From contig CAMYNZ010000191.1 in assembly GCA_947259865.1 (NCBI GenBank), positions 1 through 7,230 on the forward strand: a stretch of DNA of 7,230 nucleotides, in the 5' to 3' direction. A model generated the notes under the pieces. It was not told where the DNA came from. It was given only the letters and a program-made list of their open reading frames with translations, and ran no database searches. The stretch comes from an uncultured Desulfobacterales bacterium. Its GTDB lineage: Bacteria; Desulfobacterota; Desulfobacteria; Desulfobacterales; G020354645. A program made the position numbers and the translations under genes. This document shows, piece by piece, positions 1 to 6,089 of this stretch (within the stretch, counting starts at the first letter, position 1; each line of letters opens with the position of its first letter).

Positions 1-1313
1 ACCCTTCTGAAAAACCTTTTCTGGATGACATCGCCAAGAAGGGTAAAAAGCATAAAAAAATCGATCACCGCGGCCGGTTGGAGTTTCCCGCACTGAACAA
101 GGGAAAATCCGGCGGCGGTGTGGTCACCAACAACGCCGCCGACGGCATTTTGAACGCGGACCCCAATGAAATCAAAGTGGCCATCGGCTATATGAACAAC
201 TTTGCGTTCTCCTGTCCGCAGCCCGAGCGCTGGGAGCGTGCCCTGGCCAAGATACCGTTTCTTGTCCACATCACAACCAACGCATCCGAGTTTTCCTGGT
301 TTTCCGATATCCTGCTGCCCGATACCCACCATATGTTTGAGAAGTGGGGCTATGTGAAGTCGATGGGAAATGGATACCGCCAGGTCACTTTGATGCAGCC
401 TGTCATAAAGCCGGTGTGGGATTACAAGATCGATGAAACCGAAATACCCTGGTTGATTGCCGAAAAACTGGCGCAAAGGGGTTTTGACAATCTGTTGCGC
501 CACTACAAGGAGTATAAGGATCCGGAAACCGGCAAGGTCCCGACCAACGAAAAGGAATTTGCGCTTTATGCCCTTAAACATGCCACTCAGAGACTGTGGG
601 ATCCGGCCAAATACAAGGGCGGTGACAAATTCAACGGCTGGGAAGATCTCCTCAAAGCCGGTGTCTGGAACTCCGATCCCTACCCGTATCGCAAACGCTG
701 GGGTAAAATGAAAACAAAAACCAAAAAGTTTGAATTCTACAGCGAAACGCTGAAGGCTGCCCTGGAAAAGCATGCTGACAAGCACAACACGACGGTCGAC
801 AATGTTTTAGAGGTCTGCAACTACCAGGCGCGGGGGGAATTGGCCTTTGTTCCGCACTATGAAGAAGCCTTTGTTGCCGGGGATGAAAAAGAGTTCCCCT
901 TCATCCACGTGGACTACAAATCAAGGCTCAACCGCGAGGGCCGTTCGGCCAACTGCACCTGGTATCATGATTTCAAGGATCTCGATCCCGGTGATGTCGT
1001 CTGGGAAGACGTAGCCAAACTCAACCCCAGAGACGCCGGGCCACTGGGCATCAGGGATGGAGATGAGGTTAAACTGACATCTCCCACCGGAAGCCTGACC
1101 TGTACGGCAAAATTGTGGGAGGGTGTCCGGCCGGGAACGGTCGCCAAGTGCTATGGGCAAGGCCACTGGGCCTACGGCCGGGTGGCATCCAAGGAATTCG
1201 GCAAAGTACCCCGGGGCGGCAGCAGCAATGATATCATTCCGGCCCAGTATGACCGCTTGAGTGGAAGCACGGCCTACTATGCGACCACCAGAATTAAAAT
1301 TGAAAAAATATAG
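1..1313 (+). CDS. Molybdopterin oxidoreductase catalytic subunit, C-terminal part (5' end outside window)
   Basis: This is the C-terminal part (about 436 residues) of a DMSO-reductase-family Mo/W-bisMGD catalytic subunit. The frame is open from base 3 with no stop and no credible start, so the gene begins upstream; a TTG at 78 lies inside the protein. Seen in sequence: a segment ending in DILLPDTHHMFE (about 306-341), matching the family's 'ADivLPd' region, and near the C-terminus LNPRDAGPLGIRDGDEV (about 1020-1070) followed by GQGHWAYGR (about 1155-1181), the pattern of the molybdopterin-dinucleotide-binding domain. The following ferredoxin, NrfD and TorD genes make it the catalytic subunit of a membrane-bound respiratory complex. 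The N-terminal cluster motif, any Tat signal and the Mo ligand are not visible. The substrate is undetermined: polysulfide/thiosulfate, tetrathionate, arsenate, selenate and phenylacetyl-CoA enzymes all remain possible. The family call is secure; any specific name would be a guess. Confidence 0.93.
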   Translation, partial: PSEKPFLDDIAKKGKKHKKIDHRGRLEFPALNKGKSGGGVVTNNAADGILNADPNEIKVAIGYMNNFAFSCPQPERWERALAKIPFLVHITTNASEFSWFSDILLPDTHHMFEKWGYVKSMGNGYRQVTLMQPVIKPVWDYKIDETEIPWLIAEKLAQRGFDNLLRHYKEYKDPETGKVPTNEKEFALYALKHATQRLWDPAKYKGGDKFNGWEDLLKAGVWNSDPYPYRKRWGKMKTKTKKFEFYSETLKAALEKHADKHNTTVDNVLEVCNYQARGELAFVPHYEEAFVAGDEKEFPFIHVDYKSRLNREGRSANCTWYHDFKDLDPGDVVWEDVAKLNPRDAGPLGIRDGDEVKLTSPTGSLTCTAKLWEGVRPGTVAKCYGQGHWAYGRVASKEFGKVPRGGSSNDIIPAQYDRLSGSTAYYATTRIKIEKI

Positions 1314-1320
1314 GAGGTGA
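1311..1320 (+). promoter_or_regulatory. Strong Shine-Dalgarno site overlapping the upstream stop codon
   Basis: TAGGAGGTGA contains the stop codon TAG of the catalytic subunit (1311-1313). Its AGGAGGTGA part is fully complementary to the usual 16S rRNA 3' end. It lies 7 bases (counted from GGAGG) before the ATG at 1325. It fixes the start of the ferredoxin subunit and suggests tightly coupled, high-level translation of the two electron-transfer partners. Confidence 0.85.
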
Positions 1321-1324
1321 ACCC

Positions 1325-2053
1325 ATGCCAAGATATGCAATGGTCATTGACCTGCAAAGCTGCGTTGGATGCGGCGCTTGCAGCATTGCCTGCAGGAATG
1401 AGAATAATGTGCCGGATGGTATCTACTGGTCCAACAAAATTACCGAGACCTACGGCACGTTTCCCAATGTGCGTTTCGATTACATCCCGACACTCTGCAA
1501 CCACTGTTCAGAGGCTCCCTGCGTCAGGGGCTGCCCGACGAGGGCCATGCACAAGTTGGACAACGGCATAACCATGCACAACCCGAAAAAATGCATCGGT
1601 TGCCGGTATTGCATGTACAATTGCCCCTATGAGGTGATCTATTTCAACTGGGAGGACCCTCACAAATTCTGGAGAGGATCTCGACCTGTCGTTGAGGGCG
1701 GCACCAGTTCCGGCCGGGAAATGGTCCAGACGGTGAACAATGGCAATGGAACGCCATACAGCAATCCGGAGAGGGCAAAAACGCTCCCGGAGAACAGGCC
1801 CAAGGGTGTGGTTGAAAAGTGCACCTTTTGCGATCACAGGCTCAAGGAGGGCTTGCTGCCTTACTGTGTGGAGTCCTGCCCTGCCGATGCCAGGATTTTC
1901 GGAGATCTGGACAAGCCGGACAGCAAGGCGAGCCGGCTTTTAGGAAAATTTAAACCTTTCAGGCTGAAGGAGAGGCTCGGCACTCGGCCGGGCGTATATT
2001 ATATTCGAAATTTTAATCCGGCACGCTATAAGAGGACGAAAGGAGGGATATAG
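1325..2053 (+). CDS. Four-cluster [4Fe-4S] ferredoxin subunit of the oxidoreductase (DmsB/PsrB/PhsB type)
   Basis: This is the electron-transfer subunit that carries electrons between the membrane subunit and the catalytic subunit. In 242 residues there are exactly 16 cysteines in four groups: 13/16/19/23, 58/61/66/70, 90/93/96/100 and 166/169/181/185. This is the complete ligand set for four [4Fe-4S] clusters in the DmsB/PsrB arrangement, including CIGCRYCMYNCPY and CTFCDHR. All ligands are present and no cluster looks converted or lost. About 65 residues separate the third and fourth groups, longer than I expect for this family, with a Gly/Asn/Ser-rich middle (about 117-148). No signal peptide is visible, so if the complex is exported it would travel with the catalytic subunit (inference). 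The stop codon directly abuts the start of the membrane subunit. Function within the complex is confident; the named enzyme is not. Confidence 0.96.
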   Translation: MPRYAMVIDLQSCVGCGACSIACRNENNVPDGIYWSNKITETYGTFPNVRFDYIPTLCNHCSEAPCVRGCPTRAMHKLDNGITMHNPKKCIGCRYCMYNCPYEVIYFNWEDPHKFWRGSRPVVEGGTSSGREMVQTVNNGNGTPYSNPERAKTLPENRPKGVVEKCTFCDHRLKEGLLPYCVESCPADARIFGDLDKPDSKASRLLGKFKPFRLKERLGTRPGVYYIRNFNPARYKRTKGGI

Positions 2054-3166
2054 ATGAAAGCAATAAAAGTTCAAATGTGGTACGGGCTACTTGGACTGGG
2101 AATTCTCCTTGGCCTAATCACCATGTACAGAGTGTTTACCGCCGGCTTTGTCCTTTATGCGAAGACCGATATACTGGTTTGGACCATTCCCATATCGGCC
2201 TATGTCTTTTTCTCGCTGACAAGCACGGGACTTGCCTTTGTCTCGTCCATCCCCGTGGTCTTCAATGCTAATCGATACAAGCCCATTGAAAAACGCTCGG
2301 TATTTTTGGAAATTGCGGTTTTGCTTGCGGCTATGACGTGCCTGCTGTTGCATCTGGGTGCGCCGTGGAACTCCTTCTATTTCCTGTTTTCCCCAAATTT
2401 CAGCTCACCCCTCTGGTGGATTGCGATGCTCTACGGGCTTTACCTCGTCGTGCTGCTCATATCCTTTCGGAAAATTCATACGGCCCAGACCAGCAAGGCG
2501 CTTGGAATATTCACCTTCATCATCGCGATTGCCACCTCCACCGTGCTGGGCTGGCTCATTGGGCTGCCGGATGCAAGGCCGGTGTTCGACGCAAATTTTT
2601 TGGCCATGTACTTTCCGCTGACCGGATTTGCCAGCGCGCTGGCAGCCGTGCTTTTATTTAGCCTGGCCTACCATCGTTTTGCGCAGATTCCCTTGAGCGA
2701 AGGGGATAAAAACCTTTACGACGATGTTAGCAAGCTCTTTGGCGTTGTTATGGCTTTTACGTTGATATTTTTCATATGGCGTACGATCGTGGCAGGCGTG
2801 TCTGCGTCAGCAGTAGAATTTGCCGGCTTCAGGCATATGCTGGGCTCAGGATGGTACCACCTGGCATTGTGGGTTGGATTGGTCATACCGCTTGTGTTGA
2901 TCGCCAGGCAATCGGTGCGACAGGCCACCTGGGGAAAGGTTACCGCCGCTGTTTTGTTCCTGGTCGGTATGTTTGCGGGGCGCCTGGAAATGGTGCTCAG
3001 CGGCCTGGTTATGCCCACCGGTCCCAAAGCAGAAGGACAACCCCTATTTGTCAGTTACTGGCCCACGATCTGGGAAGTGTTTGTCGTTGTGTTCGCCCTG
3101 GCCGTCTTGCTGCTGGTGTACACACTGGGAGAACGGCATCTTAAACTGGCACAGGCGCCAGAGTAA
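2054..3166 (+). CDS. NrfD/PsrC-type membrane subunit (quinone-interacting)
   Basis: This is the polytopic membrane anchor of the complex and exchanges electrons with the quinone pool (known role of NrfD/PsrC proteins). The 370-residue protein shows about ten hydrophobic segments, roughly at residues 10-34, 42-70, 83-101, 119-138, 149-170, 183-206, 227-249, 268-285, 296-316 and 340-362. That matches the longer NrfD/PsrC class. It has no heme-type histidine pattern that I can recognise, consistent with a heme-free NrfD protein. The ATG follows the previous stop codon without a gap, with AGGAGG at 2041-2046, 7 bases before the start. The ferredoxin and catalytic genes immediately upstream complete a catalytic-ferredoxin-NrfD set. 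The C-terminus ends in a short polar tail. The family is confident; the direction of electron flow (quinol oxidation or quinone reduction) cannot be told. Confidence 0.92.
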   Translation: MKAIKVQMWYGLLGLGILLGLITMYRVFTAGFVLYAKTDILVWTIPISAYVFFSLTSTGLAFVSSIPVVFNANRYKPIEKRSVFLEIAVLLAAMTCLLLHLGAPWNSFYFLFSPNFSSPLWWIAMLYGLYLVVLLISFRKIHTAQTSKALGIFTFIIAIATSTVLGWLIGLPDARPVFDANFLAMYFPLTGFASALAAVLLFSLAYHRFAQIPLSEGDKNLYDDVSKLFGVVMAFTLIFFIWRTIVAGVSASAVEFAGFRHMLGSGWYHLALWVGLVIPLVLIARQSVRQATWGKVTAAVLFLVGMFAGRLEMVLSGLVMPTGPKAEGQPLFVSYWPTIWEVFVVVFALAVLLLVYTLGERHLKLAQAPE

Positions 3167-3172
3167 ATTCTC

Positions 3173-3198
3173 CGGCTGGCCCGGTGTCGGGCCAGCCG
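3173..3198 (+). other. 11-bp perfect stem-loop between the membrane subunit and chaperone genes
   Basis: CGGCTGGCCCG (3173-3183) and CGGGCCAGCCG (3188-3198) are exact reverse complements around the loop GTGT. The structure begins 7 bases after the NrfD stop codon. It is GC-rich and should fold very stably in RNA, but no run of U follows (the next bases are CAAGAATATAAT). It is therefore not a standard intrinsic terminator. A role as 3' mRNA stabiliser, processing site or partial attenuator, lowering chaperone relative to structural subunits, is inference. Confidence 0.7.
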
Positions 3199-3230
3199 CA
3201 AGAATATAATGTGTTTGTTAAGGGATTCTC

Positions 3231-3914
3231 ATGAAAACGGATGATTTTTTGGCCCACGAGCATTCCCGAATGGACGTCTATCGGTTTCTGGCAAACCTTT
3301 TTCATTTGCCGAACGAGAACCTTAAACAAAATTGGGTACGCTTGAGCAACACTATAAATACGTTTTTCGAAGAGACTGCGCAGCACGTTCTCGTGATGCA
3401 AAAAGATCTTGATGGAATAGATGATCTTGCCGGCCTGAAGATCGACTATGCCAGACTCTTTGTGGGACCGTACACGCTCTCGGCGCCGCCCTATGGATCC
3501 GTATATTTAGAAGGCAAACGTTTGGTGATGGGAAACTCCACGGTAGATGCCCAAAAAAGGTATCGCAACGCGGGGCTGGATATTGCCAAAGACTTCAAGG
3601 AAGCCCCCGATCACATCACGGTGGAGCTTGAATTTATGCATTTTTTGATCTTCAAGGAGATCGAAGCAGCCGGCCATTCAAATATGGAGGCTTTTGGCCA
3701 CTATCTCAGAGAACAGCAAGCCTTTCTGGAAGTTCATCTCGGAGTTTGGCAATCGGAATTTACAGAAAAGGTGATCGCCAATTCAGCTACCGAATTTTAT
3801 AAAGCGCTCGCAAAAACGACAAACATATTTTTAAAACAGGATCTTCAACTGCTTAAAAAATATAACGAAACCGGAGCTTTAAACGAAAATGCCCAGTTTC
3901 TGGCAAGCCCTTAA
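3231..3914 (+). CDS. TorD/DmsD-family assembly chaperone for the molybdoenzyme
   Basis: This is a cytoplasmic all-helical chaperone of the TorD/DmsD/NarJ superfamily, whose members bind the immature catalytic subunit and hold it for cofactor insertion and, where relevant, Tat export. In 227 residues the diagnostic motifs are YARLFVGPY followed by APPYGSVYL (residues 73-93) and PDHITVELEFMHFL (126-139), the latter matching the family's conserved D-H-x-x-x-E-L-E-F-M core. The start at ATG 3231 is preceded by TAAGGGA (3219-3225), 5 bases upstream. It sits 64 bases after the membrane subunit gene with only the stem-loop between, so it probably shares the transcript. Its client is most likely the catalytic subunit encoded at the window start. 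The C-terminal 30 or so residues are lysine-rich and less conserved in appearance. Confidence 0.9.
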   Translation: MKTDDFLAHEHSRMDVYRFLANLFHLPNENLKQNWVRLSNTINTFFEETAQHVLVMQKDLDGIDDLAGLKIDYARLFVGPYTLSAPPYGSVYLEGKRLVMGNSTVDAQKRYRNAGLDIAKDFKEAPDHITVELEFMHFLIFKEIEAAGHSNMEAFGHYLREQQAFLEVHLGVWQSEFTEKVIANSATEFYKALAKTTNIFLKQDLQLLKKYNETGALNENAQFLASP

Positions 3915-3955
3915 TTACTAAAATATCTTTCTAGATTGAATCATGACCGTAATTT

Positions 3956-3967
3956 TGACTTAAGTCA
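3956..3967. repeat. 12-bp perfect palindrome TGACTTAAGTCA
   Basis: TGACTTAAGTCA is its own reverse complement. It is nested in a second dyad, CATGAC (3942-3947) with GTCATG (3964-3969). It lies 42 bases after the chaperone stop codon. It could be an operator half-site pair or an mRNA 3' fold; no known regulator consensus was recognised. Chance occurrence in an AT-rich spacer is possible. Confidence 0.35.
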
Positions 3968-4161
3968 TGGATGGCTAGACCTCCGATTACTATAAGGTAT
4001 TGTCGGAAAGATAACCGCAGCATTGTCCGGATCAAAACGTGTCGCTGAAAGATTTGCATATCGTCACAAACCTCTTTCTTGACAAGAGTTCTTAAATAAT
4101 GGGATAGAGTCGTTTAAGTTTTTTCATATATCCCGGGGCTCTTAATTTTTTTTCCCATCTG

Positions 4162-4181
4162 TTATGTTAACATTAACATAA
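4162..4181. promoter_or_regulatory. 20-bp palindrome, candidate operator upstream of the cofactor cassette
   Basis: TTATGTTAA (4162-4170) and TTAACATAA (4173-4181) are exact reverse complements separated by CA. The centre is about 64 bases before the FmdE-family start codon, where a repressor or activator site would act. The AT-rich arms would make a weak RNA hairpin, so a protein-binding DNA site is likelier. The arms loosely recall the TA-rich dyads of ModE and the TTAACA half-sites of Rex, but match neither consensus well enough to name a regulator. The dyad is seen directly; the regulatory role is inference. Confidence 0.45.
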
Positions 4182-4225
4182 GGGTCCGGCTGGATAGAAA
4201 ATCGGGTTTTGAAAATAGGATTCAA

Positions 4226-4249
4226 ATGAAACGTCATGAAAAGTTTTGA
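4226..4249 (+). other. Possible 7-codon upstream reading frame overlapping the next start
   Basis: ATG at 4226 has AGGA (4217-4220) 5 bases upstream and reads MKRHEKF to TGA at 4247-4249. It overlaps, in another frame, the first codons of the FmdE-family gene starting at 4236. This AGGA is the best Shine-Dalgarno site in the region, yet it is spaced for the short frame and is 15 bases from the real gene start. It may couple or limit translation of the downstream gene, or be accidental. Confidence 0.3.
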
Positions 4250-4940
4250 CTCACTTTTAGCAGGTTCGGTCGAAGCCCACGGGCATTTGTGCCCGGGACA
4301 GGTGGTGGGCGTCCGCATGGCTATGCTGGGTTGCCGGCTCATCGGTTTGGATGAGCCAACCTGCCGCGATCAGATAAAAAAACTCATCGTTTTTGTGGAG
4401 ATGGATCGCTGCACGGCCGATGCGGTTGCATATGTGACCGGTGTAAAGCTGGGCCGGCGATCCCTGAAATTTATGGATTACGGGATCATGGCAGCCACGT
4501 TTGTCAATCTGCAAACCGGTAAGGCCTATCGCGTAATCTCCACTGAGGAGGCGCGTGACCTGGCACCCGTTTATGCGCCGGAGACGGCAACAAAAACATC
4601 ACAACAGCTGGAAGCTTATAAACGTATGCCCGATAGTGTCCTGTTCCGTGTGCAAAAAGTTGAGTTAAAATTGACCGAGTTTGATATGCCCGGACCGACC
4701 CGCAGCAAGGTCATCTGCACCCGATGCGGACAGATTGTGCGGGACCGCCGGGAAGTCAGCCACGAAGGTGCTATTTTATGCAAACCCTGTTCCGCTGATT
4801 CATATTTTAAAGATCCCCAGGATATTATCTGGCCGGATATGAATTGGGCCCCCGCACAATCCGAACCACAGTTGCCGGAACAGTATCGAATCGAAAAACA
4901 TTCAAAGCCAGCACTTGAACAAAAAAAGACGACAAAATAA
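4236..4940 (+). CDS. FmdE-domain protein with C-terminal CxxC/CxxC zinc-ribbon-like module
   Basis: The N-terminal domain belongs to the FmdE family, named after a subunit linked to archaeal formylmethanofuran dehydrogenase. The family marks are HGHLCPGQ (residues 15-22), VEMDRCTADAVAYVTG (54-69) and KFMDYG (78-83). His15, His17, Cys19 and Cys59 are the likely metal-site residues. A C-terminal module has Cys161/Cys164 and Cys182/Cys185, a zinc-ribbon-like pair. The last 35 residues are charged and probably disordered. The start at 4236 is the first possible one, because the frame has a TGA at 4227-4229; its Shine-Dalgarno site is poor. The next three genes are molybdenum-cofactor genes, so a role in molybdenum/tungsten cofactor handling is likely, but the biochemical activity of bacterial FmdE proteins is not established. 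Position 70 is Val where I recall a Cys in many relatives (TGC). Confidence 0.88.
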   Translation: MKSFDSLLAGSVEAHGHLCPGQVVGVRMAMLGCRLIGLDEPTCRDQIKKLIVFVEMDRCTADAVAYVTGVKLGRRSLKFMDYGIMAATFVNLQTGKAYRVISTEEARDLAPVYAPETATKTSQQLEAYKRMPDSVLFRVQKVELKLTEFDMPGPTRSKVICTRCGQIVRDRREVSHEGAILCKPCSADSYFKDPQDIIWPDMNWAPAQSEPQLPEQYRIEKHSKPALEQKKTTK

Positions 4941-4975
4941 CGGATGCTAAAACCCTGAGAAAAGGAGTTGATACC

Positions 4976-6007
4976 GTGCTAAAAAAAATAAAACTAAAAG
5001 AGGCGGTGGGCACGCAGCTGGCCCACGACATCACCGAAATTCGACCCGGTGAGTTCAAAGGGCCGGCTTTCAGTAAGGGGCACACCGTGTGTGATGAAGA
5101 TATCTGTCATCTACAGAAACTCGGAAAAAACCACCTTTATCTCATCGATCTGGCAGAAGATGAAATCCACGAAAATCAAGCAGCAGCTATCCTGGCCGAA
5201 GGAATAGCCGGAGATGGCATCTGCTGGGAAAACAATCCCAAAGAAGGCAAAATAAACCTGTATGCTGAAAAGGATGGTCTGCTCACCGTAAATGTTGCCT
5301 CTCTGGCGGCCCTCAATATGGTAGAGGAGGTTATGTGCGCCACCCTTCACAATCATACCCGGGTGAAAAAGGGTGAGCTGGTGGCCGCTACCCGGGCCAT
5401 CCCGCTTGTCATGAAGCGTGCGCCCGTCGAGCGGGCGGCGGTGATCGCCAATCAAAACGGCGGCGTACTTTCCGTGCAACCGCTGCGACGCGCCAAAACA
5501 GGTCTGGTTATAACCGGCAACGAAGTCTATCACGGGCTCATTGAAGATCGCTTCGCTCCCGTTCTTACCGATAAAATAAAGGAACTGGGTTCCGAGGTGG
5601 CCGGTGTAGCTTTTGCACCCGATGATGCCAACGCCATCAGCAGCGCCATCCGATCCCATCTGGAAAAAGATTGTGACTTGATTCTTTTAAGCGGCGGAAT
5701 GAGTGTCGATCCGGATGACGTTACCCGTAAAGGAATTCGCCAGGCAGGTGCCAATCAATTCAACTACGGGGCGGCGGTACTTCCCGGAGCCATGTTTCTG
5801 GTAGCCTACATTGGTGATGTTCCGCTGCTGGGTGTTCCAGCCTGCGGTCTTCATCACCGCACCACGGTATTGGATCTGGTGCTGCCGCGCGTTTTGGCCG
5901 GGGAAAAGGTCGGTAAAAAAGAGCTTGCTTTTTTGGGCCACGGCGGTCTGTGTCGTGACTGCCCGGAATGCTCATTCCCGCACTGCCCCTTTGGTAAAGG
6001 ATCGTGA
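4976..6007 (+). CDS. MoeA-like molybdopterin-binding protein with Cys-rich tail
   Basis: This 343-residue protein has an N-terminal region (about 1-170) resembling the predicted molybdopterin-binding proteins common in anaerobes (LAHDITEIRPGEFKGPAF, residues 15-32). A MoCF_biosynth (MoeA/MogA-type) domain follows at about 174-310. Domain marks are TGNEVYHG (180-187) and GGMSVDPDDVT (240-250), equivalent to the pterin-binding GGxSxGxxD loop of MoeA/MogA. Where MoeA has LPGNP, this protein has GVPACGLHH (286-294). The tail carries Cys326, Cys329, Cys332 and Cys337 (CX2CX2CX4C), possibly a metal or Fe-S site. MoeA itself inserts molybdate into adenylylated molybdopterin; this divergent group may act on another form of the cofactor (inference). 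The start is GTG 4976 with GGAG at 4964-4967. The gene is 35 bases after the FmdE-family gene and is probably co-transcribed with it. Confidence 0.88.
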   Translation: MLKKIKLKEAVGTQLAHDITEIRPGEFKGPAFSKGHTVCDEDICHLQKLGKNHLYLIDLAEDEIHENQAAAILAEGIAGDGICWENNPKEGKINLYAEKDGLLTVNVASLAALNMVEEVMCATLHNHTRVKKGELVAATRAIPLVMKRAPVERAAVIANQNGGVLSVQPLRRAKTGLVITGNEVYHGLIEDRFAPVLTDKIKELGSEVAGVAFAPDDANAISSAIRSHLEKDCDLILLSGGMSVDPDDVTRKGIRQAGANQFNYGAAVLPGAMFLVAYIGDVPLLGVPACGLHHRTTVLDLVLPRVLAGEKVGKKELAFLGHGGLCRDCPECSFPHCPFGKGS

Positions 6008-6023
6008 CAATACATTCAAAAGC

Positions 6024-6056
6024 CGATTTCTTTTACGTCTATTTAAAAGAATATCG
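6024..6056 (+). other. 12-bp bulged stem-loop between the MoeA-like and MOSC genes
   Basis: CGATTTCTTTTA (6024-6035) pairs with TAAAAGAATATCG (6044-6056), leaving a single bulged T at 6052 and an 8-base loop. It lies in the 82-base spacer, starting 16 bases after the MoeA-like stop codon. No U run follows, so it is not a normal terminator. It could be an RNA processing or stability element, or chance pairing in an AT-rich spacer. Confidence 0.4.
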
Positions 6057-6089
6057 CTGAAAATCTTAAAACCTTCAGAGAGAAATTAA

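Larger units (their letters stand above)
3915..4235. other. Intergenic region, probable boundary of two transcription units
   Basis: These 321 bases hold no credible coding frame on either strand and are AT-richer than the genes. They contain a 12-bp palindrome (3956-3967), a TTGACA hexamer (4079-4084) without a good -10 partner, a run of eight T (4146-4153) not preceded by a compact hairpin, a 20-bp palindrome (4162-4181) and an AGGA/ATG pair for a 7-codon frame at the 3' edge. A promoter for the cofactor cassette is expected here from the layout, but I could not place it with confidence. I see no resemblance to a riboswitch that I could defend. Confidence 0.6.

Noticed and set aside
78..1313. 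TTG at 78 as the start of the molybdopterin subunit gene
   Set aside because: The same frame is open to the window edge with protein-like sequence before it, there is no Shine-Dalgarno site, and the family is much longer. The gene is cut by the window.
3205..3210. Perfect TATAAT as the -10 box of a promoter for the chaperone gene
   Set aside because: No -35 element is present at the right distance: the bases there belong to the GC-rich hairpin. The operon layout also makes a separate promoter unnecessary.
4021..4036. FNR/CRP-type site TTGTCCGGATCAA
   Set aside because: The spacing is one base short of TTGAT-N4-ATCAA and one half-site is poor.
4079..4110. TTGACA as the -35 box of a sigma-70 promoter
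   Set aside because: No hexamer at 16-18 base spacing resembles TATAAT; the best partner, TAGAGT at 4105, needs a 20-base spacer. It also lies inside the small dyad TCTTGACAAGA.
3968..4130. Molybdenum-cofactor riboswitch upstream of the cassette
   Set aside because: Position and gene content make it attractive, but I could find only short helices (for example TCCGA/TCGGA at 3982-3986 and 4003-4007) and no convincing conserved core. A covariance-model search with the Moco RNA motif would decide.
4101..4153. Intrinsic terminator: GGGATA/TATCCC pairing followed by eight T
   Set aside because: The stem is only 6 bp with a 22-base loop, and the T run starts 11 bases after it. A compact GC-rich hairpin next to the T run is missing.
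5111..5659. Reverse-strand open frame of 182 codons inside the MoeA-like gene
   Set aside because: It is antisense to a well-supported gene, with no recognisable motif. Other reverse frames (for example 921-1340, 1508-1837, 2716-3027) fail in the same way.
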